Shown piece by piece: positions 32,426 through 39,948 of a stretch of DNA of 64,000 bases. Under the pieces are notes generated by a model. That model did no database searches, was not told where the DNA came from, and was given only the letters and a program-made list of their open reading frames with translations. The position numbers and the translations under genes are program-made. The stretch is from Planctobacterium marinum (GTDB taxonomy: Bacteria > Pseudomonadota > Gammaproteobacteria > Enterobacterales > Alteromonadaceae), in assembly GCF_036322805.1 (NCBI RefSeq), contig NZ_AP027272.1, forward strand, positions 4,588,001 through 4,652,000, read 5' to 3'. Every line of letters starts with the position of its first letter. The first letter of the stretch is position 1.

Positions 32426-33367
32426 ATGAAAGCCCTCAACGCCGATCCCGATTTTTCCAGACAAGTGGTAGAGGAACTCTATCGTCCAAGACCCAAATAC
32501 CTGTCGATTGCACTGCCCTTAGCGATAGTATTCGGCTTGTTTGGTGGGCACCGGTTTTATCTGGGCAGAACATTCACTGGAACTCTAATGCTATTTACGG
32601 GTGGAGGGGGAATAATATGGTGGTTGATGGACTTCTTCTACCTGAAAAAAATGGTGTCGCAGTACAATCTAAATCAACAACAACGCCAGGAAACTGGGCA
32701 ACCGCCGCTGGGTTTAGATTTCTTACCCCCAAAACACGCCATACTAACTAACGAACTTCCTCACTGGTTATCCCGCAGAAGCTCAAGAGGCAGAGTTTAT
32801 GGCAGCCTGTTTTTATTGGGTTTGATTGGTTTCGTCTTGGGAGTAATAACCGGACCAACAGGGACTTATGAGCCAACAATCATCTTAATAATATTTATCA
32901 TAGCCTCTCTCATTGCGGCTCGATTAAAGCTGGCTCACGAAATTCCATTAATAAACAGTTTAATCCGCTGGGTACACAAACTCAGACTATATTATTATCA
33001 CGTTGATCCCGGCAATATCTGGCTGCTGGGATTACGGCCAATATATGGCGTATTTATCGCGCCATTTCGGCCCAAAGCTCGGGCAGAAGTGCGATTATAT
33101 CTCGAAATGGGAATTGTCTTTGCGCTGCTGCTCTTTGTGTCTGACCTTATGGAAATCGCTCAGCATGATTCCTTGTGGCAAGGCTTGGCTTTGGCCTTTG
33201 CAGAATTTATACAAACCCTGGTTTTTACCTATTTATTTGTCGCCCCCGTTGGCGCTTTGCTCACTACCCAGATACTACTATCCCGCAAAGATTGGGTTAT
33301 CTGGTTGTTGAGCGCTGTCTGTATGACTGGCATCTATATCGGTTTGCGGGTCACAGGTGGTATTTGA
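32426..33367 (+). CDS. TM2-domain membrane protein
   Basis: 313 residues from the ATG at 32426. Residues about 24-75 form a TM2 domain: SIALPLAIVFGLFGGHRFYLG, then two helices with GGGGIIWWLMDFFYL. The remainder adds about five more membrane helices with basic cytoplasmic loops (LSRRSSRGRVYG, FRPKARAEVR). TM2 proteins are inner-membrane proteins of unknown role. The long C-terminal multi-helix extension exceeds the usual 70-130 residue TM2 protein. Confidence 0.7.
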   Translation: MKALNADPDFSRQVVEELYRPRPKYLSIALPLAIVFGLFGGHRFYLGRTFTGTLMLFTGGGGIIWWLMDFFYLKKMVSQYNLNQQQRQETGQPPLGLDFLPPKHAILTNELPHWLSRRSSRGRVYGSLFLLGLIGFVLGVITGPTGTYEPTIILIIFIIASLIAARLKLAHEIPLINSLIRWVHKLRLYYYHVDPGNIWLLGLRPIYGVFIAPFRPKARAEVRLYLEMGIVFALLLFVSDLMEIAQHDSLWQGLALAFAEFIQTLVFTYLFVAPVGALLTTQILLSRKDWVIWLLSAVCMTGIYIGLRVTGGI

Positions 33368-33436
33368 CAAACTATGTTTAGAGCCAGCTTTATAAGGTAT
33401 CCTGGCATACCCCATAGCTTGTCATTGTAGAAGTTG

Positions 33437-34849
33437 CTACTCGATACCAATCCCCGTGAGCACAGGCTCTTCATCTACATACTTATAGTGTACTGAAAGC
33501 GTATAGGTGGCATTGTTCGGTTTAGTCTTAATCACCAGCTCAGCAATACCGCCATTGTCAGCTTGCAGCTCTCTAAAGCTGAGAAATTCGTGAGCTTTAA
33601 ATTCCTCGTGCAACATAGTATGGGTTTGCACATGCTCCTCCATCGGCGCCATAGCTAAAAACGCAGGATGCGCGGAACGGTTTAACAGTGCTTGCCATGC
33701 GTCACTTTTTTTCTGTTTGACTGCGTCGAGAAACCCCAGGGCCAATTTACCGGTTTTTGAATCTAGCGGGATTGTTGGCAGTGTGGTCACATCAGAAACC
33801 GGGGGTAAAGGCTTGCCTCTTAAAGTAGCCAATAAACGGCCGGTTGCCCCGCTTTGTGTCATGGGATTGTTGCTGTGAAGAATAACCACCAGGCCTTGTT
33901 CAGGTAGGGTATAAAAATCGGTGTAAAAGTAGTTGTTACCTCCATTGTGCCAGTGCATTTTGCCCAGCACCGGATCTTGTTCCATTACGATGCCATAGCC
34001 GTAATGGGAAATGCCACCGGTTTCCTGTACATAAGGCTGTAGCATAGTTTGATTCGGTTTTTGCAGTATCATGCGTCCCATTTGCACCAGATCCGCCGCA
34101 GTGGAGATCATGCCTCCATTACCTATCAGGTGCCAACCCGGTTTTGTGCCGCCCCATGAGGCTTGCGCCAGTATGTCTCCATCCATATTACTCTCGGCAA
34201 TTTGCGGATCGTACACCCTTGCATACCCCGTTTTTTGTAGTTTCAGCGGCTTAATCACCAAATCCTGTAACCAAGCCTCGTAATTTTGTTGAGTGATTTT
34301 GCTGATAATGGCCGTAACGAGACTAAACCCAACATTGGAGTACTCATAGCCACTACCGGGTTTAAACAACAAAGTGGCAGATAGCGCCAGGTCGATAAAT
34401 TGGGTTTGAGTCACATAATCATAATCGTCACCGACTGCGCCGGGGAATCCGGCACTATGAGTTAATAACTGGTGGATGGTGACAGATGCTTTATCCTTTG
34501 GAACATCAGCAAAGTACAAACTCAGTGTATCATCTGGGTTCAGCTTCCCGGCATCAATCAGTTTCGCGACCGCAAGACCCGTAAAGGTTTTGCTAATAGA
34601 GCCAATATCAATTTGGGTGCTTTTATTGAAAAGGGTCTGAGATTCAACATTGGCCAAGCCAAATGCTTCCTGCAGTAATATTGAGTTTTTATCGGCAACC
34701 GTAACAAAACCCGAAAATTGCGATGCCTTTAGATCGCTCTTAAGCTGTGACACATGCTCGGGGTCGAGGGAGTATTTGCCAACGCCTGCCGCCAACAGGC
34801 TGTTGGAAAGAAACAATAAATTGAATAATATGAATAGAACTTTGTGCAT
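33437..34849 (-). CDS. Secreted serine hydrolase (class C beta-lactamase/penicillin-binding fold)
   Basis: 470 residues with a signal peptide (LFILFNLLFLSNSLLAAG). The catalytic motifs are SISK (nucleophile Ser84, Lys87), YSN near 168 (GYEYSNVGF) and HNGG as the KTG-equivalent. This is the Pfam Beta-lactamase fold used by class C enzymes, esterases and D-aminopeptidases. The C-terminal ~110 residues form an extra domain rich in charged strands, seen in many uncharacterised family members. It is divergent, with a 54-bp gap, from a membrane-anchored winged-helix regulator, a pairing that suggests local control. Confidence 0.85.
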   Translation of the reverse strand: MHKVLFILFNLLFLSNSLLAAGVGKYSLDPEHVSQLKSDLKASQFSGFVTVADKNSILLQEAFGLANVESQTLFNKSTQIDIGSISKTFTGLAVAKLIDAGKLNPDDTLSLYFADVPKDKASVTIHQLLTHSAGFPGAVGDDYDYVTQTQFIDLALSATLLFKPGSGYEYSNVGFSLVTAIISKITQQNYEAWLQDLVIKPLKLQKTGYARVYDPQIAESNMDGDILAQASWGGTKPGWHLIGNGGMISTAADLVQMGRMILQKPNQTMLQPYVQETGGISHYGYGIVMEQDPVLGKMHWHNGGNNYFYTDFYTLPEQGLVVILHSNNPMTQSGATGRLLATLRGKPLPPVSDVTTLPTIPLDSKTGKLALGFLDAVKQKKSDAWQALLNRSAHPAFLAMAPMEEHVQTHTMLHEEFKAHEFLSFRELQADNGGIAELVIKTKPNNATYTLSVHYKYVDEEPVLTGIGIE

Positions 34850-34903
34850 TTTTTTATAACTCTATAGCTTCGATAGTGCTATTCCAGAACAAAACGAACA
34901 TCA

Positions 34904-35473
34904 ATGCCTGACGAAACAATTTCCAAACATATTGCTACATTTCCCAAACTCTATTTTGGGCAAATACAATACCTTCGCAACGAACGTGAATTGCTTGTGG
35001 AAGGCGAAACTATCCGTCTCGAGCCCAAAGCTGCCGCAACGCTTGAAGTATTGCTCGACAATCACAATAGCGTTGTAACACGAGAACAATTATTGGATGA
35101 GATTTGGGGTCAAACAGGCTCAGATGAAGCCCTGACTCAAGCAATTTCAAGATTACGTCGCTTATTCGGAGATGCCATCAATATTAAAACTATCCCCAAA
35201 ATCGGTTATCAGTTACTCACCAAACCAGAAACAACTGCCAGGATTGCAATAGTTGCGCCTGAGCAACCTGTGCAGCCGGTACCTGTAAAACCATTAATCG
35301 ATACCCCTTTAAAGGGCTTTGTTTGTGGTTTTTGTCTGGCAACACTGATTGCCCTGTTTATCGGTTTGCTAATGACAGATATTCAAATTTCTGTTGAAGA
35401 AGAATATGACCACAACGGTAAAGTCTCGGGCACCACTACAATCGAAAAATGTCGGGAAGAAGACTGTAGTTGA
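34904..35473 (+). CDS. Membrane-anchored winged-helix regulator (ToxR/CadC-type)
   Basis: 189 residues: an OmpR-type winged helix (about 15-105; LEPKAAATLEVLLDNHNSVVTREQLLDEIWG, DEALTQAISRLRRLFGD, IKTIPKIGYQLL), a Pro-rich linker, one membrane helix (GFVCGFCLATLIALFIGLLM) and a periplasmic tail of only ~25 residues with a terminal acidic CREEDC motif. CadC/ToxR relatives bind DNA while anchored in the inner membrane and usually have a ~200-residue sensor, so this one is minimal. It faces the serine hydrolase gene across 54 bp, its most likely target (inference). Confidence 0.8.
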   Translation: MPDETISKHIATFPKLYFGQIQYLRNERELLVEGETIRLEPKAAATLEVLLDNHNSVVTREQLLDEIWGQTGSDEALTQAISRLRRLFGDAINIKTIPKIGYQLLTKPETTARIAIVAPEQPVQPVPVKPLIDTPLKGFVCGFCLATLIALFIGLLMTDIQISVEEEYDHNGKVSGTTTIEKCREEDCS

Positions 35474-35520
35474 AGCTAATATTAATTGAATCAGGTTCAG
35501 CTATGCGTTAACTCACGGAG

Positions 35521-36402
35521 CTAATCACTTTTTACAAGCACAGGTATCCACCAACGAATTTTCATCTCTTTTAGTGGCCTGAATGGTACCGGGAAATAGG
35601 CAGCGATATCCGGTTTACTGCCATCACGTTCAAAACCACTTTCGGCAAACCACTTGCCATAAATAGCTTTATTGGTTTGCATAGACGTGTGCCAGGTACA
35701 GTGAAATTCAGCATAAGTCGCTGCAGGGATCTCAATAAGATTAAATTTATCAGGTGCCGTATTAGCGTCGGCCTCAATCGCGAGCGTATCGGTAAATTGT
35801 TGCCTGTTGCCAGATTCATCCGGTTGATATACCGACATCAAGGGTGCCTGTGAAACCGTGCCCGTTTGCCCCTGAGAAAGCGTCATCAAATCCGAATACT
35901 CCTCTCCCGCAACATAATCCTTCCAATATTTAGGCGCTTTTTTGGCAAAGCTTTCAAATTCAAATGCCTGGCTTTTGCCCAATGCTTTAAAGGCAGGCTT
36001 ATTGATGAGTTGATATTGCATTGTTATCTCTCCTTGAGGTGGTAGATCAATCTGGTGGCGATTAAAATCCGCAGCGACAAACTCTTCATTACGAGCCTGA
36101 TTTGGGTTAACTCCGTGAAACTGTCGGAACGCACGAGTAAAGGCGTTGGGGGAATCAAAGCCATACTTTGCAGCGATAGCTAATACCGTTTGTTTTGAGT
36201 TTTTCAGCTCTTCGCCGGCCATGGTTAGTCGTCGGCAACGCACATATTCGGCTGGAGTGAGTCCAAAGGCACCAGAAAACACCCGATGAAAATGATACAA
36301 AGAGGCACTAGCCCGTTCGGCCATAACGGCTATTTCAATGTCGCTATCCAGATTGGTTTCGATGTAATCCAGCACTGATGAGAGCCGCTTTGCCCACGTC
36401 AT
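35521..36402 (-). CDS. AraC-family regulator with GyrI-like effector-binding domain
   Basis: 293 residues: an N-terminal AraC/XylS DNA-binding domain (about 5-105; VMAERASASLYHFHRVFSGAFG, then KYGFDSPNAFTRAFRQFHGVNP) followed by a GyrI/BmrR-type small-molecule-binding domain (about 125-290; with YAEFHCTWHTS and AAYFPVPFRP). This Rob-like arrangement binds amphipathic drugs or toxins through the C-terminal pocket and activates efflux or detoxification genes. No obvious target operon is adjacent. Confidence 0.88.
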   Translation of the reverse strand: MTWAKRLSSVLDYIETNLDSDIEIAVMAERASASLYHFHRVFSGAFGLTPAEYVRCRRLTMAGEELKNSKQTVLAIAAKYGFDSPNAFTRAFRQFHGVNPNQARNEEFVAADFNRHQIDLPPQGEITMQYQLINKPAFKALGKSQAFEFESFAKKAPKYWKDYVAGEEYSDLMTLSQGQTGTVSQAPLMSVYQPDESGNRQQFTDTLAIEADANTAPDKFNLIEIPAATYAEFHCTWHTSMQTNKAIYGKWFAESGFERDGSKPDIAAYFPVPFRPLKEMKIRWWIPVLVKSD

Positions 36403-36492
36403 TTATGCACCTTGAGTTAAATACACAGTTTATCTACTACTAAGCATACAAAGCCCAGTGCAGGTTCGTCTCACCTTTTTTTGCGCTTTTTT

Positions 36493-36520
36493 GAAAACCA
36501 ATCCTGTTACTTTAAACAGG
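36493..36520 (-). terminator. Possible terminator of the VanZ-like gene
   Basis: Minus strand CCTGTT / AACAGG with a 6-nt loop followed by ATTGGTTTTC, about 53 bp after the stop at 36573. The stem is short, so termination strength is uncertain. Confidence 0.45.
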
Positions 36521-36572
36521 CGGTTTTAGGTTGATATGTACTGAACAAAACGGTTTAAGTTTGCTGCTTTCA

Positions 36573-36950
36573 TTAACCATCACCAAGCAGTTTCACTGGG
36601 TGAACCTTAAAGAGAGTTAGCAAACGATATAATAACCATCCTGCAGCTCCTCCGGACACTGAAAACAATATGTCAAAAAGGTCAAAAGTCCCCCACGCAA
36701 GGTGAACCTGCATAATTTCGTAGAAGCACACTCCCAAGGTTAAACCCAGCAAACTTTTAAGGTAGTCGTATTGGCTAAATAAAAACGGAATGGAAATGAG
36801 AAACACTGCGATAAAATTTGGAAGTGAGCCGATAAAAATCGACAAAAGTACGGTTTCGTGAGTGCTTAAACGCAACTGCCCTATCCAGCCATCAGCGATG
36901 ATGGCGGCCGTTACAGACAGTACACTTGCCAGTATTAACTTAGTTTTCAT
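36573..36950 (-). CDS. VanZ-like small membrane protein; candidate immunity protein
   Basis: 125 residues with four hydrophobic helices; the last part, WGTFDLFDILFSVSGGAAGWLLYRL, is the VanZ-like signature (DxxDxxxxxxGxxxG). The ATG has an unusually strong ribosome-binding site (GCAGGAGGTAGACT). The gene begins 41 bp after the end of a bacteriocin-like precursor on the same strand, so they are probably co-transcribed. Small multi-helix membrane proteins directly behind class II bacteriocin genes are usually self-immunity proteins. That role is inferred from position; VanZ-like domains also occur in teicoplanin resistance and unrelated membrane proteins. Confidence 0.65.
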   Translation of the reverse strand: MKTKLILASVLSVTAAIIADGWIGQLRLSTHETVLLSIFIGSLPNFIAVFLISIPFLFSQYDYLKSLLGLTLGVCFYEIMQVHLAWGTFDLFDILFSVSGGAAGWLLYRLLTLFKVHPVKLLGDG

Positions 36951-36991
36951 AGTCTACCTCCTGCAGGCTCGCCACTTGAATTTAGGGAGTA

Positions 36992-37213
36992 CTAACCCCT
37001 ATCGTTAAGTGCAAAAGTACGTCTTAATCTACCGATATTGTAGCTCACAGAGGCTTTGATGGAGTGAAACGAGTTACTGAGGTAGTTGTTAATTCCTTCC
37101 GTTCCGCCGATGGAGTCATAGACATAATTTGCTCCAATTCCTATTCCCACACCGATAAGTACAGGATTTCAACCGCTAACGCTGTTAATTTCTGTTTCAT
37201 TTAGTTGTTTCAT
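36992..37213 (-). pseudogene. Double-glycine-leader bacteriocin/microcin-like precursor interrupted by TGA at the second leader Gly
   Basis: The ATG at 37213 follows AAGGACTTAGA. The first 14 codons read MKQLNETEINSVSG, a textbook class II leader (M-K/R-x-L-x-x-x-E-I-x-x-V-S-G-G). Codon 15 is TGA (37171-37169) where GGA would complete the GG cleavage site; one base change explains it. After it the frame stays open for 58 codons (starts NPVLIGVGIGIGANYVYDSI, ends FALNDRG) to TAG at 36994-36992. The downstream part has GxGxGxG and GG motifs like pore-forming class II peptides. It is either a recent nonsense pseudogene, a sequencing error or, least likely, recoded. Confidence 0.75.
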
Positions 37214-37504
37214 TCTAAGTCCTTTTTATATCGTTAATTAGTAAACCTGCTTTGACATAACAGGTGAAATCAATATACAGAAGAGAGTAATTAAATCACC
37301 TGTACTAAAGTACAGTTTTACAGCACCAATCAAAGTTCAGCTCCGCTTGATCTGTGATACAACGCTGTTTAATTAACTCTCCAAAAAGTATTTTGTATCC
37401 ACCAGATACAATTTGAAAAAGTCCGGTACAAGGGCATACAGCATTGCCTCCCATCAAACCATACACTGCTTCCTGTCAACACTCATTACACAGGAAGCAG
37501 CATT
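37214..37504. other. Regulatory spacer with several dyads between the peptide locus and a serine hydrolase
   Basis: 291 bp without a gene. It holds the LexA-like box (37300-37315); a wider dyad ACAGGTGA (37260-37267) / TCACCTGT (37296-37303) with a 28-bp spacer that shares four bases with the box; and TTGTATC-CACCA-GATACAA (37393-37411), a 7-bp perfect dyad, with a further GATACAA at 37356. Promoters for both flanking genes must lie here. ACAGGAAGCAGCATT before 37505 is the ribosome-binding site of the hydrolase. Confidence 0.5.
37300..37315. promoter_or_regulatory. LexA (SOS) box-like palindrome
   Basis: CTGTACTAAAGTACAG is a perfect 7-2-7 palindrome of the gammaproteobacterial LexA form CTGT-N8-ACAG. 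It lies 87 bp upstream of the bacteriocin-like start on the minus strand and 190 bp from the serine hydrolase start on the plus strand. A TTTAAT -10-like hexamer (37295-37290, minus) would put the box over the -35/-10 spacer of a minus-strand promoter, where LexA represses. The core departs from the alternating TATATATA of the strongest boxes. Confidence 0.55.
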
Positions 37505-39067
37505 ATGTTGAAACAATTAACACTTATCTCGATGGCCGTTTTGGGCCTTTCCGCTTGCGGTGGTGGTTCTTCCGAAACACCTATCACTCCCGTGACTCCA
37601 CCACCGCCGCCCCCCACTCAACCCACTTCGGAGTTTGCGGCGGTGGCTGAAGCTGCAAGAGCAGAGTTGCAGAGCAACCAATCGGCAGCGGTTTCTGTCG
37701 CTGTCTACAAAGACGGTGAAGTAGTTTACGCCGAGGCGTTTGGCAATAATCAATGGCAAAATGGCGATCCGGTTAATGCCAATACCCTTTTCCAGTTGGG
37801 CTCCACGACTAAGATGTTCACTAGCCTGGCCACCATGCAATTAGTGGAGCAAGGCATCGTTACGACTGAAGATACTCTTACATCTACGTTGCCCGATATT
37901 CGCTATCTGGCAGAACAATCGCAAAGCTGGAATGACGTCAATATTCACCACCTGATGACCCACCAAAATGGCTTTCTGGATGACTACCAAGCCATGTCGG
38001 ATAACAGCGAACTGATGCGCTATATGCAGCAGCAATACGGTAATGCCAACCCCAAAATGGTGGCACCGGGCAAGTTCTTTAACTACAACAATCCAGGATT
38101 CTCCTACCTGGGGGCCATTCTTGAACATGTCGAAGCGCAAGATTTTCGCGATGTCATGGCGCAATCGGTATTTGAACCACTTGGCATGTCGCGCACCACT
38201 ATGCATCAAAGTGACGTTGGCAACGATGGTAACTTCGCATTGGGCGTATACAGCAATGAAGACGGCACCCCTGTAGGCTACACCAGCTTGCATCAGGTGC
38301 AGGACTGGTTACCCATCATTCCTGCGGGTATATACACCTGGTCGACCCCTACAGAATTATTGCAAATGGCCGACTTTTTGATAAACGGGAATAACGATGT
38401 ATTGGCCGATGAATACCGCACAGAAATAACTAAAGCTCAGGTGTCCATGGAGCAAGCTGGACTGCCGCTAAATTACGGTTACGGTATTTTTATCGATGAG
38501 GGCTTTGCCTATAACAACCGTTGGTATCCCATGACTGTTTGGCAGCACGGTGGCAATACCGAAGGTTACACCTCTATGTTCTGGGTACTTCCAGAGGAAA
38601 ACATCGCGGTATCTATCATGAGCAGTGGCTATTCCGACTACTACATTGAAACCATGGTGGCGGCCTTGCAAAGCGTGATGGAGTTACCCACTCCCCAAGC
38701 CATGCCTTACGGCGAGATTGATACCGACAATTTTGATCGGCATGTGGGTACCTACAATACAGGTGCCGTTACTATCGAGGTAAGTAATAAAGATGGCGTA
38801 TTGCACGTTAATGTACCGGAAATGAACGCACAAAACGTGCCTTACAGCCCCACATTGCAAGCAATCGGCGGCAACACCTTTTTGGCTACGGCCGATGGCG
38901 ACATTACCGATTTAACTTTCTTTGCCGACGAGGTTGATGGCGACTCTAACTACATTCGCAATCGTAACTATGTGGCCATTCGAGTAGGTAGCGAAACCTC
39001 CGAGCGTCCGGCCGCAGCCAAACAACTGAGAACCACCTCTGCCACCAGCAAGATCATTCTCGACTAA
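37505..39067 (+). CDS. Lipoprotein serine hydrolase (beta-lactamase class C fold)
   Basis: 520 residues: lipoprotein signal with lipobox LSAC (Cys18), a GGGSS/Pro-rich tether (TPPPPPPTQP), then a serine hydrolase domain with STTK (Ser100, Lys103), YNN (NYNNPGFSY) and HGG (WQHGGNTEGY). A C-terminal beta-rich domain (about 395-500) follows. Probably anchored in the outer membrane facing the periplasm or surface; hydrolyses peptide or ester substrates of unknown identity. It is the second such enzyme in 4 kb but is not a close copy of the one at 33.4-34.8 kb. ATG preceded by CAGGAAGCAG. Confidence 0.85.
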   Translation: MLKQLTLISMAVLGLSACGGGSSETPITPVTPPPPPPTQPTSEFAAVAEAARAELQSNQSAAVSVAVYKDGEVVYAEAFGNNQWQNGDPVNANTLFQLGSTTKMFTSLATMQLVEQGIVTTEDTLTSTLPDIRYLAEQSQSWNDVNIHHLMTHQNGFLDDYQAMSDNSELMRYMQQQYGNANPKMVAPGKFFNYNNPGFSYLGAILEHVEAQDFRDVMAQSVFEPLGMSRTTMHQSDVGNDGNFALGVYSNEDGTPVGYTSLHQVQDWLPIIPAGIYTWSTPTELLQMADFLINGNNDVLADEYRTEITKAQVSMEQAGLPLNYGYGIFIDEGFAYNNRWYPMTVWQHGGNTEGYTSMFWVLPEENIAVSIMSSGYSDYYIETMVAALQSVMELPTPQAMPYGEIDTDNFDRHVGTYNTGAVTIEVSNKDGVLHVNVPEMNAQNVPYSPTLQAIGGNTFLATADGDITDLTFFADEVDGDSNYIRNRNYVAIRVGSETSERPAAAKQLRTTSATSKIILD

Positions 39068-39097
39068 TATAATCTCAGTGAAATCAACAGCAAGTTA

Positions 39098-39136
39098 ATG
39101 CCAGCCACAAGGAAGTGGGGGCATTTTTCTTTTTGC
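39098..39136 (+). terminator. Rho-independent terminator of the lipoprotein hydrolase gene
   Basis: ATGCC..CCAC / GTGG..GGCAT stem with a 6-nt loop and a small internal bulge, followed by TTTTTCTTTTT, 30 bp after the stop. Confidence 0.75.
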
Positions 39137-39208
39137 TATGTGGTGGTCGAACTCAGTGTCCATAACGGGTATGATTTAACTATTCATTGCTCAGGGACGC
39201 ATTGTTAA

Positions 39209-39940
39209 TTGAAACGCCCACTTGTCTCGCTGTTGTTGTGGCTAACTTGCACGCTCAGTTTTGCTGATACGAGTCCGACGGTAAGCACCTGCACCGACTA
39301 CACGCCTTATCATCAAAACGAAGCAGGTGAGCTTGTCTTTAACGGCCGTAATATCGAAACCTTGTACCGGGTTGTAGAAGGTCTGGGGTTAACTTTAGAT
39401 ATGTCCATTCGCGCTCCCTTCGTGCGCTGTATAAAACTGCTGGAACAACATAAAATTGATGTGTTGCCCGGTTTGATTTATACCGAAGAGCGAGCCAGTC
39501 AATTCAAACTCATTCCCTATCGACAAAAAACACCACTGGCGATCTTCTATTTAAAAGACGAATTCCAGGATTTTGACATCTCCAAACTAGGCAGCACCGA
39601 AGTTATTGGTATGCACCGCGCTTTTGCCTTGCCGGATGACGTAAAAACTACCGAGCTGGAGAGCCGACTAACCCCTATCACCTCAGTGGGTGTAGGCTTT
39701 GAGATGCTGGCCAGACATCGCCTAAGTGGCGTATTGGCCACCACGGAAACCGGGAAACTGGTGCTGGCCGACTGGCCTGAGATGCAGGATAAAGTTAGTT
39801 ACAAGCTATTGCCGTCAGAGAACGATTCGGTTTACTTCGCCATCAATCCAAAATCACCTTTAATCCATCGTGAAGCAGAGATACTGCAGGTGCTTAAGCA
39901 ATTAGCACAAACACCTGCCTTTCAGCATTTGGGTTTATAG
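39209..39940 (+). CDS. Periplasmic solute-binding protein family 3-like, TTG start
   Basis: 243 residues: a signal peptide (RPLVSLLLWLTCTLSFADT) and an SBP_bac_3-like fold (CTDYTPYHQNEAGELVFNGRNIETLYRVVE; RCIKLLEQHKIDVLPGLIYTEERA). No in-frame ATG exists until about residue 66, which would remove the signal peptide, so the TTG at 39209 is taken as the start; AGGGA lies ten bases upstream. Like the gene at 12.7 kb it is an orphan binding protein without ABC transporter genes. The two share only the fold. It is convergent with the Mks operon, 8 bp apart. Confidence 0.75.
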   Translation: MKRPLVSLLLWLTCTLSFADTSPTVSTCTDYTPYHQNEAGELVFNGRNIETLYRVVEGLGLTLDMSIRAPFVRCIKLLEQHKIDVLPGLIYTEERASQFKLIPYRQKTPLAIFYLKDEFQDFDISKLGSTEVIGMHRAFALPDDVKTTELESRLTPITSVGVGFEMLARHRLSGVLATTETGKLVLADWPEMQDKVSYKLLPSENDSVYFAINPKSPLIHREAEILQVLKQLAQTPAFQHLGL

Positions 39941-39948
39941 CGCCCGCA

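Noticed and set aside
36992-37213. Selenocysteine or programmed readthrough at the TGA of the leader peptide
   Set aside because: No SECIS-like hairpin was recognised immediately downstream, and the residue expected at this position is Gly for protease cleavage; nonsense mutation or sequencing error is simpler.
33437-39067. Recent tandem duplication of the two serine hydrolase genes
   Set aside because: They share catalytic motifs only; signal type, lengths, linkers and C-terminal domains differ and they lie on opposite strands.
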